From positions 101,743 to 165,742 of the forward strand of contig NZ_BMNE01000005.1 of assembly GCF_014646295.1 (NCBI RefSeq): a DNA stretch of 64,000 nt, written 5' to 3'. This stretch comes from Nocardia rhizosphaerihabitans (GTDB taxonomy: Bacteria > Actinomycetota > Actinomycetes > Mycobacteriales > Mycobacteriaceae). Shown piece after piece: positions 9,200 through 17,452 of this stretch. The position numbers and the translations under genes are program-made. Every line of letters starts with the position of its first letter. Positions within the stretch are counted from its first letter, which is position 1. Under the pieces are notes generated by a model. That model saw nothing but the letters and a program-made list of their open reading frames with translations, searched no databases and was not told the origin of the DNA.

Positions 9200-10054
9200 T
9201 CAGACCACCTGTGGGGGAAAGACTGCGGCGTAGATCTGCGTGATCGCCACGTTGACACCGAGCAGCATCACCATGGAGCTGACCACCGCCGAGTTCACCG
9301 CGTTGGCGACGCCACCGGGGCCGCCGCGGGCGTTCAGACCGCAGTCACAGGCGATGATCGAGGCGAGCAGGCCGAAGATGACCGACTTGAGCAGGGCCAC
9401 CGCGAGGTCACGGGTGACCGCGAACGAGGCGAAGGTGCTCATGTAGGAACCGGGGGTACCCGCCTGGGCGAAGATGTTGAACATGTAGCCGGTGATGAAG
9501 CCGACGAAGACGACGAAACCGCACAGCAGCAAGCTGACGAGCATCGCGGCGCCGAGCCGGGGGGCAACCAGCCTGCGCAGTGGGTCGACGCCCATGACCT
9601 TCATCGCGTCGATCTCTTCGCGAATGGTGCGCGAGCCGAGGTCGGCGCAGACCGCCGAGCCGACCGCGCCCGCGATCATGATCGAGGTGACCAGCGGTGC
9701 GCCCTGCTGGATGATGCCGAGGCCGTTGGCGGCGCCGATGAACGAGGTCGCACCGACCTGGCCGGCGACCGCGCCGACCTGGATGGAGACGATCACGGCG
9801 ATCGGGATGGCGACCAGCAGCGTCGGCGCGGCGGCGACGCCTGCCATGAACGCGCACTGACGGACGAATTCGTCGAAGGGGAAGCGCCTGCGGAAGATCG
9901 CGACGATCAGTTCCGTGACCGCTTCGATGCCCATCGTGATCTGTCGACCGAAGGTCTCGAGGGACTTCTTCGGATGGTCGTCCCAAAGGCCCTTGGTTCG
10001 GTCGACAGCTTCGCTGACTCGTGAACGGGCGGGCGGACTCTCGGTCGACTGCAC
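9200..10054 (-). CDS. MlaE-family ABC transporter permease YrbEA
   Basis: First gene of the mce operon (284 aa). The GTG start at 10054 was chosen because a strong Shine-Dalgarno (GAGAGGGG) lies 8 nt upstream; the open frame continues 37 codons further but looks non-coding. Family marks are FVRQCAFMAGVAAAPTLLVA, GAANGLGIIQQGAPLVTSI, the cytosolic EEIDAMKVMGVDPLRRLVAP loop and several membrane helices. A soluble N-terminus of about 60 residues precedes the first helix. Confidence 0.9.
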   Translation of the reverse strand: MQSTESPPARSRVSEAVDRTKGLWDDHPKKSLETFGRQITMGIEAVTELIVAIFRRRFPFDEFVRQCAFMAGVAAAPTLLVAIPIAVIVSIQVGAVAGQVGATSFIGAANGLGIIQQGAPLVTSIMIAGAVGSAVCADLGSRTIREEIDAMKVMGVDPLRRLVAPRLGAAMLVSLLLCGFVVFVGFITGYMFNIFAQAGTPGSYMSTFASFAVTRDLAVALLKSVIFGLLASIIACDCGLNARGGPGGVANAVNSAVVSSMVMLLGVNVAITQIYAAVFPPQVV

Positions 10055-10514
10055 TGCTAATACCCCTCTCGACGCCAGGTCATGTACACCCCGACGACTT
10101 GTTTGCTTGACGCACCTTACTACGGAGTAGCGCAGAACACACCACCGACATGTGAGCGCTGTCATAGACAGAGGTCACTGTCGCGAACAGCTATGAGTCC
10201 TGCCATGTCGGACCATACAGCCCGTAATTGTGGGCGGCACCGCGATTAGATGTGATGGCGTTTTCCGTGCGGATTCCCAGTACCAGCGGTCGCGCCAAAT
10301 AAATATTGCGGAAAACTGTCATTCATAACGAACCCCCCGCGGGAATACCCGAACAGATCACAGGAACAACTCGAAACTGGACATTTGATCACTTTTTTCA
10401 TAGATAACCGCTATGACAAAGAGTGGGTGCGGCGCGGGGCGCGCCCGGGACGGTTTACAGGCACGATAGGCAGAGCGAATTGATATCGTGCGGACTTCCG
10501 ACGTCTGGAGGGAC
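10055..10514. promoter_or_regulatory. 460-bp divergent regulatory region between the mce operon and the S1 protease gene
   Basis: No gene is supported here. It must carry the leftward mce promoter and the rightward protease promoter. A nested inverted repeat lies at 10145-10211: outer arms CCGACATG/CATGTCGG (10145-10152, 10204-10211), middle arms TCATAG/CTATGA (10162-10167, 10191-10196), inner arms GACAG/CTGTC (10067+100 offset, i.e. 10167-10171 and 10178-10182). A smaller dyad TACT-ACGG-AGTA lies near 10119-10131. 10230-10420 is comparatively AT-rich. I could not place -10/-35 boxes confidently. Confidence 0.55.
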
Positions 10515-11189
10515 ATGTTCACCACACTCGCCAAGGTGGCCAACGCTGCCTTCGCCGTCGCCCTCGGTGCCGCACTGCTCGGCACCGGCGCGGGCGCTTC
10601 GCAGGCACAACCCGGCCCGCCGGTGCTCGGTGGCGGCTCCGGAATCGTCATCGACAACATGTTCGAATGCACGCTCACCACCGTCGGGCACGACGGCGCG
10701 GGCAGACTCGTCGGCCTGACCGCGGGCCACTGCGGCGACGCGGGCGCCTCCGTCGCGGCCGAGGCCGACCGCGGATTCGGTGAGATCGGCCGGTTCGCCT
10801 ACAGCAACAACCAACTCGACTACGCGGTCATCGAGTTCACGCCGGGGCGGATCATCCCGGTCAACCGGATCGGCAACGTCACCATCACCGGCGTCGGCGG
10901 GCCTGCCCAGTTCCCGACCATCGTCTGCAAGGAAGGCCGGACCACCGGCAATACCTGTGGCATCACCTGGGGTGACGTCTTCCAGACCAATACCGAGACC
11001 TGGACCCAGATGTGTGTCGTGGAAGGCGATTCCGGCGCACCGGTCGTCGTCGGCTCGACCCTGGTCGGCATGGTGAACGCCTATCTGGCCGTTGCCTGCT
11101 TCGGTCCCGAGGTCGGCACGAACATGAGCTCGATCATGAACGACATCAATGCCCGCGGTGGCGTGGGATCAGGTTTCCACCCGATCTAG
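10515..11189 (+). CDS. Secreted S1-family (chymotrypsin-like) serine protease
   Basis: 224-residue exported serine protease. Signal peptide at residues 1-31 (AAFAVALGAALLGTGAGASQA, cut after AQA-type site). The catalytic triad is visible: His72 in LTAGHCG, Asp102 in LDYAVIEF and Ser173 in EGDSGAPV; Cys pairs (51/73, 138/148 and 167/near C-term) suggest disulfides. The ATG at 10515 has GGAGG only 3 nt upstream; a GTG 27 nt earlier is the alternative. No pro-domain is seen, unlike streptogrisins, so it may be active directly on secretion or a short trypsin-like protease. Confidence 0.85.
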   Translation: MFTTLAKVANAAFAVALGAALLGTGAGASQAQPGPPVLGGGSGIVIDNMFECTLTTVGHDGAGRLVGLTAGHCGDAGASVAAEADRGFGEIGRFAYSNNQLDYAVIEFTPGRIIPVNRIGNVTITGVGGPAQFPTIVCKEGRTTGNTCGITWGDVFQTNTETWTQMCVVEGDSGAPVVVGSTLVGMVNAYLAVACFGPEVGTNMSSIMNDINARGGVGSGFHPI

Positions 11190-11215
11190 CCGCGCTGTTC
11201 AGATCGCCGGAGACC

Positions 11216-11251
11216 GAGCGGGCCGCGTGGGATCGTCCACGCGGCTCGCTC
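11216..11251. terminator. Hairpin between converging protease and MFS genes
   Basis: Stem-loop GAGC-GGCCGCGTGG / CCACGCGGC-TCGCTC around a 5-6 nt loop (one bulged base), 27 nt after the protease stop and abutting the MFS stop codon at 11250. Serves both directions. Confidence 0.65.
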
Positions 11252-12701
11252 ATTTCGGTGGGGTCGGCGCGAGCGCCGGGCCGTCGGCACCCGCGCAGTG
11301 CGGCAGGCAGTCGACCCGCTCGGGCTCGGGCGTCCGGCGGGGCACGCGCAGCAGCACACCCGCGATGACCGCGCCGATCAGCAGCAGCACCGCGCACCAG
11401 CGCATCGCGGTGTCGAAACCAACGGCGAAGGCGACCGGGTCGCCGAAGGCGCCCGACAACCCTGCCAGCCCCGGCAGCGCGGCGACGGCGAGCAGCTGGG
11501 CGGTCCTGGCGACGGCATTGTTCACCCCGGAGGCGATGCCGGCGTCGGCGACGGGCACGGCGGCCAGCACGGCACCGGTCAGCGGCGCGACCAGGACCGA
11601 GAGCCCGAGCCCGAAGACCAGCACGCCGGGCAGCACATCGGTCAGGTAGTTCGCTTCTGGCCCGACCCGTTGCAGCGCGAAGACGCCACCCGCGGCCAGC
11701 AGCGGACCGGCCGTCATCGGAATCCGCGGCCCGTGCCGTTGCGCCCAGCGCCCCGCCGGCGCGGACAGCACGAGCATCAGCAGCGTCACCGGCAGACTCG
11801 CCGCGCCCGAGGCCATCGGCGAGTACCCGGCGACCAGCTGCAACTGCAACACCAGCAGGAAGAAGACCCCGCCCAGCGCGGCGTAGACGAACAGGGTCAC
11901 CAGGTTCGCCACGGTGAACACCCGCGACCCGAACAGCGACGGCGGTACCAGCGGATTCGGGCTGCGCAGCTCGACGACCACGAAACCGCCCAGGGCCACC
12001 GCACCGACGACCACCAGGACGGGATAGCCGTCGATCAGGCCGAGCGTGAGCGCGCCGAGCGCGACAGCCACGATCACCGCGCCCGGCACATCGATGCGCG
12101 TCGGCGCGTCCGGATCACGGCTCTCCGGCACCCACCGGAGCGCGACGATCGCCACGACCAGCGCCAACGGCACATTGAGCAGGAAGATCGCGCGCCACCC
12201 GACGAGGTCGATGAGCCCGCCGCCGAGCAGCGGCCCGAACGCGCCGGCCACCCCACCGAGACCGGACCACAACCCGATCGCGCTGCCCTGGTCGCGCTCG
12301 TCGATCGACGCCGAGATCAGCGCGAGGCTGCCCGGCGTGAGCAACGCGCCTGCCACGCCCTGCAGCAACCGGGCGACGACCAGCATCTCGATATTCATCG
12401 AGACCGCGCACAGCAGCGAGGTGATCGCGAATCCGACGATCCCCCAGACGAAGACGCGTCTGCGCCCGAGCCGGTCCCCGAGCGAGCCGCCGAGCAGGAT
12501 GAACGAGGCCAGGGTGAGGGTGTAGCCGTTGACCGTCCACTGCAGACCGGCGACGTCGGTGTGCAGCGATTCGCCGATGCGCGGCAGCGCCACCGAGACG
12601 ACGGTGGCGTCCAGCGACGCCATCGAGGAGCCGAGGATGGTGGCCAGCAGGATCCACCGTCCCGTGGCGGAGTTGAGCCGAACCGTCCTGGTCGGAGCCA
12701 C
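11250..12701 (-). CDS. MFS transporter, DHA2 (EmrB/QacA) family
   Basis: 483-residue polytopic membrane protein, probably a 14-helix proton-coupled drug exporter. Seen: MASLDATVVSVALPRIGESL (the DHA2 motif around helix 1), GGSLGDRLGRRRVFVWG (motif A, loop 2-3), GVAGALLTPGSLALIS, and about 13-14 hydrophobic segments. GTG start 17 nt before the end of a weak GGACA ribosome site. Lies 37 nt downstream of the LppU-like gene on the same strand; substrate unknown. Confidence 0.88.
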   Translation of the reverse strand: MAPTRTVRLNSATGRWILLATILGSSMASLDATVVSVALPRIGESLHTDVAGLQWTVNGYTLTLASFILLGGSLGDRLGRRRVFVWGIVGFAITSLLCAVSMNIEMLVVARLLQGVAGALLTPGSLALISASIDERDQGSAIGLWSGLGGVAGAFGPLLGGGLIDLVGWRAIFLLNVPLALVVAIVALRWVPESRDPDAPTRIDVPGAVIVAVALGALTLGLIDGYPVLVVVGAVALGGFVVVELRSPNPLVPPSLFGSRVFTVANLVTLFVYAALGGVFFLLVLQLQLVAGYSPMASGAASLPVTLLMLVLSAPAGRWAQRHGPRIPMTAGPLLAAGGVFALQRVGPEANYLTDVLPGVLVFGLGLSVLVAPLTGAVLAAVPVADAGIASGVNNAVARTAQLLAVAALPGLAGLSGAFGDPVAFAVGFDTAMRWCAVLLLIGAVIAGVLLRVPRRTPEPERVDCLPHCAGADGPALAPTPPK

Positions 12702-12738
12702 CTGTCCAAACTAGCTGGCGCCGAGTCGTTTCGCCGGG

Positions 12739-13407
12739 CTACAGACTTTCCACGCAGACGACGACGCGGCGCTCGGGGTACTTGAAGCCCGAGTCGGCGC
12801 TGTCGGGGCAGTCCTCGACGCTGTCGGTGTTGTTCTTGATCGTGACGACCTTGACCGGCTCGGAACCGGTTTCGCCGCAGTCGATGCGCTTGGGCTCGTC
12901 GCCGCCGACGTCCATGCAGCCGCCGACCACCCAGTCGATGTCGAGACACAGCGCGCCGGTCTCGATGCCGTTGAGGGTCTCGGCGTAGAAGTTGTCGCGG
13001 TCGCTGACGCACCCGCTGCTGTTCTCGGCCTTGCCGATGACCTTGTAGTTCGACGAGCGGCTGCCGCAGGAAGCCTTGGTGATGGTGGCGTCGTTCACGG
13101 TGCCGCCGAGCGCGACGCAATCGCCGATGCTTGCCTGGAAGTCGGTGTCACCACGGCCCGAGGTGGGCGCGGGTTTGCTCGTCGTCGGTTTACCCGACGT
13201 GGGTTTGCCCGGCTTGGTGGTGGGCGCGGTGCCGGTGGCGGGGACGACGTCGATCGCCGGCTGTGCGTGGCCGTCGATGGTGCCACCGCATCCGGTCGAG
13301 ACGAACGCGGTCACCGCGATGGCGACGGCGCCGACGAGCCGGCCGATGGACAGGTCTGCAAACACCTTCTGTGAATACACCACCGGAGCCACCGGCGTCG
13401 ACTCCAT
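12739..13407 (-). CDS. LppU-like putative lipoprotein
   Basis: Small secreted protein (about 222 aa from the first ATG). Hydrophobic segment LVGAVAIAVTAFVSTGC with a lipobox Cys at residue 40, a Pro/Thr/Ser linker (residues 50-85) and a Cys-rich globular domain starting DTDFQASIGDCVALGG with eight or more Cys, matching mycobacterial LppU (SCO3870-like) in layout. A shorter start at one of the GTG codons around residue 10-16 would give a more normal signal peptide and is quite possible. Function of the family is unknown. Confidence 0.7.
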   Translation of the reverse strand: MESTPVAPVVYSQKVFADLSIGRLVGAVAIAVTAFVSTGCGGTIDGHAQPAIDVVPATGTAPTTKPGKPTSGKPTTSKPAPTSGRGDTDFQASIGDCVALGGTVNDATITKASCGSRSSNYKVIGKAENSSGCVSDRDNFYAETLNGIETGALCLDIDWVVGGCMDVGGDEPKRIDCGETGSEPVKVVTIKNNTDSVEDCPDSADSGFKYPERRVVVCVESL

Positions 13408-13481
13408 CCCGATGGGTGGGGCGCTGGGCTACCCTTGGGATTCCGGCCCCCCGGCCGAACCTGCATCAGGAGGTGAACCCG

Positions 13482-14765
13482 ATGGTGGCAGCAGCGGCGG
13501 GAGATTTCGGGCCCCTGACACGTCCCGGCGGTACGCCGATCGCGGCGCCGCGGCAGATGCTGGTCGATCCGCGGTTCATCCGGCTGGCCGACCATTTCTT
13601 CGGCATGTTCCCCCAGCCCAACCGCGGCGGCGGCGCGCTGGCGATCTATCTGGACGGCAGGCCGGTCGTCGACATCTGGGCAGGCTGGGCCGCCAAGGAT
13701 CAGCGCTGGAACGGCGAGAACATCGCGCTCACCTTCTCCACCGGCAAGGGCGTCGCGACGACGGTCGTGCACCGGCTCGCCGAGCGCGGGCACATCGACT
13801 ACGAGGCGCCGGTCGCGCAGTACTGGCCGGAGTTCGCCGCGCACGGCAAGCACGACATCACCGTGCGCGATGTGCTCTCGCACCGCGCGGGCCTGCACCG
13901 GGTGCGCGGGCTGGTGCCCGGCCGCGAGGGGATTCTCGACTACGGCGCCGTGGTCACCGCGCTCGCCGAGAGTCCCGCCGATCCGCGCCGGATCCGCACC
14001 TCGGGCTATCACGCGATCACCTTCGGCTGGCTGGTCGCCGAGATCGTGCAGCGCGTGACCGGGGAACCGTTCACCGAGGTGCTGCGGCGCGAAGTGGCCG
14101 AGCCGCTCGGCACCGACGAGTTCTGGTTCCAGGTGCCCGCCGCGCAACGCCACCGGATCGCCAAGATCTTCCCGCACCTGGCGCCGCCGGGAATCCGCTG
14201 GAACACCGCGTCTTCGGTGCTGTCGTGGGTACGGCCCGCGCGCGGGCTGGCCGAGGCCGGCATGCCGGAGAGTTTCGACGAGCTGGTCCGCGACCCGCGC
14301 GTGCACGACGCGGTGATGCCCGGCTGGAACGGTGTCTTCTCCGCGCGTGCGCTGGCCAGGATGTACGGCGCGCTTGCCAACGACGGCGTCATCTATTCCG
14401 AAGATGCCGAGAACCCGGCGCCGGGGGCCAACTCGGCGGTGCAGTTCCTGCGGCCGGAGACGATCGAGCACGCCAACCGGACCCAGCAGACCGACAGCCG
14501 CGATTACGTCCTCGGCCTGCCGCTGCGTTTCACCCTCGGCTATCACCGGCCGGTGCTGATGACCAAGCAGCAGCCGCGACGGGCGTTCGGCCACTACGGA
14601 ATCGGCGGCTCCGGCGCGTACGCCGACCCCGATCTGCGGATGTCGATCGCGTTCGTGACGAACCGGCTCGGCAATGCCGTCACCGCGCTCGGTGACGCGC
14701 GGCTGGCCAAACTGTCGGCGATCGCCCAGGGCACGGTCCGCAAAGTCCGCGCCGAGCAGGAATAG
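13482..14765 (+). CDS. Beta-lactamase-fold serine hydrolase / esterase
   Basis: 427-residue class C beta-lactamase-like enzyme (LipE/LipL/EstB type). Start at ATG 13482 fixed by an excellent Shine-Dalgarno (CAGGAGGTG, 13467-13475). The SxxK nucleophile motif is STGK in LTFSTGKGVATT (about residue 88), the second motif is the Tyr in SGYHAITFGW, and HYGIGGSGA near residue 370 replaces the KTG box, as in esterases of this family. No signal peptide, so cytosolic. A likely -10 box (TACCCT) lies about 40 nt upstream. More likely an esterase than a beta-lactamase. Confidence 0.85.
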   Translation: MVAAAAGDFGPLTRPGGTPIAAPRQMLVDPRFIRLADHFFGMFPQPNRGGGALAIYLDGRPVVDIWAGWAAKDQRWNGENIALTFSTGKGVATTVVHRLAERGHIDYEAPVAQYWPEFAAHGKHDITVRDVLSHRAGLHRVRGLVPGREGILDYGAVVTALAESPADPRRIRTSGYHAITFGWLVAEIVQRVTGEPFTEVLRREVAEPLGTDEFWFQVPAAQRHRIAKIFPHLAPPGIRWNTASSVLSWVRPARGLAEAGMPESFDELVRDPRVHDAVMPGWNGVFSARALARMYGALANDGVIYSEDAENPAPGANSAVQFLRPETIEHANRTQQTDSRDYVLGLPLRFTLGYHRPVLMTKQQPRRAFGHYGIGGSGAYADPDLRMSIAFVTNRLGNAVTALGDARLAKLSAIAQGTVRKVRAEQE

Positions 14766-14806
14766 CCGTTTCGAACCGGCCACCGGTGCGCGCCGTAGTA
14801 ACCGAC

Positions 14807-16147
14807 ATGACAGCGCTGAGCCCGGCACCGGCGACGCCACGCCTGTCGCTGCTGCACGGGCTCGCCGCGGGCTGGGATTTCGGAGGCTACCTGCGGCGAC
14901 GCGCCCGTCGCAGCGATCCGTTCGCGGTCGGTTTCCCCGGCTTTCCGCCCGTGCTGTTCACCGGGACGGCCGAGGGCGCGCGTGAGCTGTTCCGCGCGCC
15001 GACGGCGCTGGTCGGACCGCCACTGCCCAATCCGATCGAACCGATGGTCGGCGCTGCCTCGCTGATTCTGAGTTCCGGTGAGCGCCATCGCACCGACCGC
15101 GCACTGCTCGCGCCCGCCCTGCACGCTCAGCGTGTGCGCGCGCTGGCGCCGGTGATCAGGGACGCCACGCTGCGCGAGATCGATGGCCGCCCTGCGGGTT
15201 CCTGGCAGGTCGGCAGCCGGATCGACGGGCTCGCCGCGGCACACAGCATCACGCTGCGGGTCATCCTGGCCGCCGTGTTCGGCACGAAGTTCGACCGGGA
15301 ATCCGAATACGCCGGTGCCGTCGCCGATTTCCTCGCCACGTTCACCACGCCGTTGCTGGTCGCGCCCGTAATACGCCGTCGCATGGGTGGTTTCGGCCCG
15401 TGGCAGCGTTTCGTCGCGGCCCGGACGCGGCTGGACCGGCTGCTCCTCGCCGAGATCACCCGACGGCGGCGCGTGAGCGGCTCCGAAGCGGCCGACCTGC
15501 TCGATCTGCTGCTGACGATCCGCTACGACGACGGCAGCGTCCTCACCGACACCGAGCTGTGCGAGCACCTGCGCGCCCTGCTCGTCGCCGGCCACGAGAC
15601 CGCCGCGACGACGCTGACCTGGGCGCTCTATCACCTGCACCGCGAACCGGGCTTGCTGGCGCGGGTCACCGCCGAACTGGCCGCCGCGGGTGACGACCCC
15701 GCCGAGCAGGCCACATTGCCGCTGCTCGGCGCCGTCTGCCAGGAGACCCTGCGCCTGCATCCCCCGGTGCCCATCGTGCTGCGCATGCTCACCGAGCCGT
15801 GGCGGTGGCGCGGGGTCGACGTGGCGGCCGGGCAGACGATCGGCCTCGCCGTCGGCGTGCTGCACAGTCAGCCGTCGATCTGGCCCGCCCCGCGGCTGTT
15901 CCATCCCGACCGCTTCCTCGACCGCAAGGTCTCGCCGTTCGAGTTCGCGCCGTTCGGCGGCGGGCATCGGCGCTGCATCGGCGTCACACTGGCCGAATAC
16001 GAGTTGCGGATCGTGCTGGCAACCCTGTTGACCGAGGTCCGGTTGTCGCTCGACCCCGATCTCGCCCTGGGCAGGCGGCCGCGCACCGTGCCGCGCAATA
16101 TCGCCGTCGCGCCCGATCGAGCGATCCACTTCACACGGACGGCGTGA
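14807..16147 (+). CDS. Cytochrome P450 monooxygenase
   Basis: 446-residue heme monooxygenase. Seen in order: I-helix oxygen-activation motif AGHETAATT (about residue 261), K-helix ETLRLHPPVP (ExxR), PDRFLDR meander, and the heme loop FAPFGGGHRRCIG with the axial Cys at about 390. The ETLRLHPPVP and FxPFGGGxRxCIG style is closer to CYP4/CYP102-like or CYP110/135-like bacterial P450s than to camphor-type ones, which suggests a hydrophobic substrate. Start uncertain (ATG 14807 or GTG 14786). 41 nt after the serine hydrolase, so probably co-transcribed. No ferredoxin gene is nearby. Confidence 0.92.
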   Translation: MTALSPAPATPRLSLLHGLAAGWDFGGYLRRRARRSDPFAVGFPGFPPVLFTGTAEGARELFRAPTALVGPPLPNPIEPMVGAASLILSSGERHRTDRALLAPALHAQRVRALAPVIRDATLREIDGRPAGSWQVGSRIDGLAAAHSITLRVILAAVFGTKFDRESEYAGAVADFLATFTTPLLVAPVIRRRMGGFGPWQRFVAARTRLDRLLLAEITRRRRVSGSEAADLLDLLLTIRYDDGSVLTDTELCEHLRALLVAGHETAATTLTWALYHLHREPGLLARVTAELAAAGDDPAEQATLPLLGAVCQETLRLHPPVPIVLRMLTEPWRWRGVDVAAGQTIGLAVGVLHSQPSIWPAPRLFHPDRFLDRKVSPFEFAPFGGGHRRCIGVTLAEYELRIVLATLLTEVRLSLDPDLALGRRPRTVPRNIAVAPDRAIHFTRTA

Positions 16148-16359
16148 TTTCGATCACCCCAGGTTTGAGGCTCACACGGGTGTGTTTCGACGCTGTTGCA
16201 CATCACCGTTTCCGACTCGCCGGTGTGAGCGCGGCGTTTGACGAAAGCCGATGGATAACAACGCGTTATGTGACCTGGGGCACAGAGTTGCCGGTCTGTT
16301 ATCGCCGCGCATCGCCGCTGGCACGTTGTCACCGGGGACGGGTAGGAATGGACGGTCAG

Positions 16360-16407
16360 GGTCTCCGGCGTCGTTACCCCGTGGAGACCTGTCGCGGACT
16401 CCGCGAC
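16360..16407 (+). promoter_or_regulatory. Two adjacent hairpins in the leader of the L,D-transpeptidase gene
   Basis: GGTCTCC (16360-16366) pairs with GGAGACC (16383-16389) over a 16-nt loop, and GTCGCG (16391-16396) pairs with CGCGAC (16402-16407) over 5 nt. They end 32 nt before the ATG. Upstream is a short dyad ATAAC-N5-GTTAT near 16254-16270. The whole spacer 16148-16439 holds no gene. I could not match it to a known riboswitch. Confidence 0.45.
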
Positions 16408-16439
16408 GATCACGAAGATCTTGGAATGGACGAGTAACC

Positions 16440-17309
16440 ATGCACTACGAGGCAAATACGCGGCAAGCGCGCCGGCTTCGCCGGGGCCTGCTGCTGACGG
16501 CGGCGTTCGCGGCGACCGGCGTGCTGATCGCCGTCCCCGTGCAGGCCGAGCCGACCCTCCCGGGCTCCGGTTCCAGCCAGCCCGCGGTGGACGCGCCGGC
16601 CGCCCAGGCGCCGTTCGCGCCGCCGAACATCAATATCGCCGACGGCGAGACCGTCGGCGTCGCGCAGCCGATCATCATCACCTTCAAGGACCCGGTCGAG
16701 GACCGCACGGCCGCCGAGAAGGCCATCAAGGTCACCTCGAGCCAGCCGGCGCCCGGCCACTTCTACTGGACCGGCGACAAGCAGGTGCGCTGGAAGCCGA
16801 ACGACTTCTGGCCGGCCAACACCGACGTGACCGTCGCGGCAGGCGGTACCACCAGCTCGTTCCACATCGGCGACGCGTTCATCGCCACCGTCGACGACAA
16901 CACCAAGATGATCACCGTGACGGTGAACGGTGAGGTCGTCCGCGAGATGCCGACCTCGCTGGGCAAGCCGGGCTACGAGACCCCCAACGGCACCTACATC
17001 GTGGGTGAGCGGTTCGAGAAGATGACGATGGACTCCTCGACCTACGGCGTGCCGGTCACCGACCCCGAGGGCTACAAGCTCGAGGTCGAGTACGCGACCC
17101 GCATCTCCAACAGCGGCATCTTCGTGCACGCCGCGCCGTGGTCGGTGGGCCAGCAGGGCTACTCCAACGCCAGCCACGGCTGCCTGAACGTGAGCACCGA
17201 GAACGCCAAGTGGTTCCTGGAGAACTCGCGCCGCGGCGACGCCGTGATCATCACCAACACCCAGGGCGGAACCCTGAGCGCCGGTGACGGACTGGGCGAC
17301 TGGAACTGA
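16440..17309 (+). CDS. L,D-transpeptidase (Ig-like + YkuD)
   Basis: 289-residue enzyme that makes 3-3 cross-links in peptidoglycan. N-terminal signal/anchor (GLLLTAAFAATGVLIAVPVQA), an Ig-like domain (residues about 50-145, NINIADGETVGVAQPIIITF) and a YkuD catalytic domain with HAAPWSVGQQGYSNASHGCLN; the nucleophile is Cys248, with His about 228 and His246. The GTYIVGERFEKMTMDSSTYG and WSVGQQG segments match the LdtMt1/2 group. Start ATG 16440 chosen because it gives the signal peptide; weak ribosome site. It is not a lipoprotein, unlike LdtMt2. Confidence 0.9.
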   Translation: MHYEANTRQARRLRRGLLLTAAFAATGVLIAVPVQAEPTLPGSGSSQPAVDAPAAQAPFAPPNINIADGETVGVAQPIIITFKDPVEDRTAAEKAIKVTSSQPAPGHFYWTGDKQVRWKPNDFWPANTDVTVAAGGTTSSFHIGDAFIATVDDNTKMITVTVNGEVVREMPTSLGKPGYETPNGTYIVGERFEKMTMDSSTYGVPVTDPEGYKLEVEYATRISNSGIFVHAAPWSVGQQGYSNASHGCLNVSTENAKWFLENSRRGDAVIITNTQGGTLSAGDGLGDWN

Positions 17310-17316
17310 TTCACTG

Positions 17317-17366
17317 AAAAAAGCCGAACAATACGATCAATGACGGTCGTGTTGTTCGGCTTTTTG
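17317..17366. terminator. Strong bidirectional rho-independent terminator
   Basis: A run of six A, GCCGAACAA, loop with an inner ACGA/TCGT pairing, TTGTTCGGC, then TTTTT. Lies 8 nt after the L,D-transpeptidase stop and isolates ugpA from it. Confidence 0.9.
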
Positions 17367-17391
17367 CTGTACTCGCCCTTGTGCGCCCGAT

Positions 17392-17445
17392 GTTCAGAGG
17401 ATCGGCGGCCAAGGTTAACCGACAGTTCGCCATGCGCCGTAAAAC
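17392..17445 (+). promoter_or_regulatory. PHO box (PhoP/RegX3-type) and -10 of the ugp operon
   Basis: GTTAACC (17414-17420), 4 nt, GTTCGCC (17425-17431): two 7-mers in 11-nt register, the layout of the actinobacterial PHO box (consensus GTTCACC repeats). A further GTTCAGA at 17392 is exactly 22 nt (two turns of the register) upstream. TAAAAC at 17440-17445 is a fitting -10, 7 nt before the GTG at 17453. Confidence 0.6.
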
Positions 17446-17452
17446 TGCCGCG

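Noticed and set aside
10120..10140. Possible KstR-type operator upstream of the mce operon (AGAACAC)
   Set aside because: Only one half-site; the matching GTTCT half is missing, so no claim that the operon is sterol-regulated.
16148..16439. c-di-AMP (ydaO-type) riboswitch upstream of the L,D-transpeptidase
   Set aside because: Some GGGGACGGG-like pieces are present but the conserved core could not be matched.
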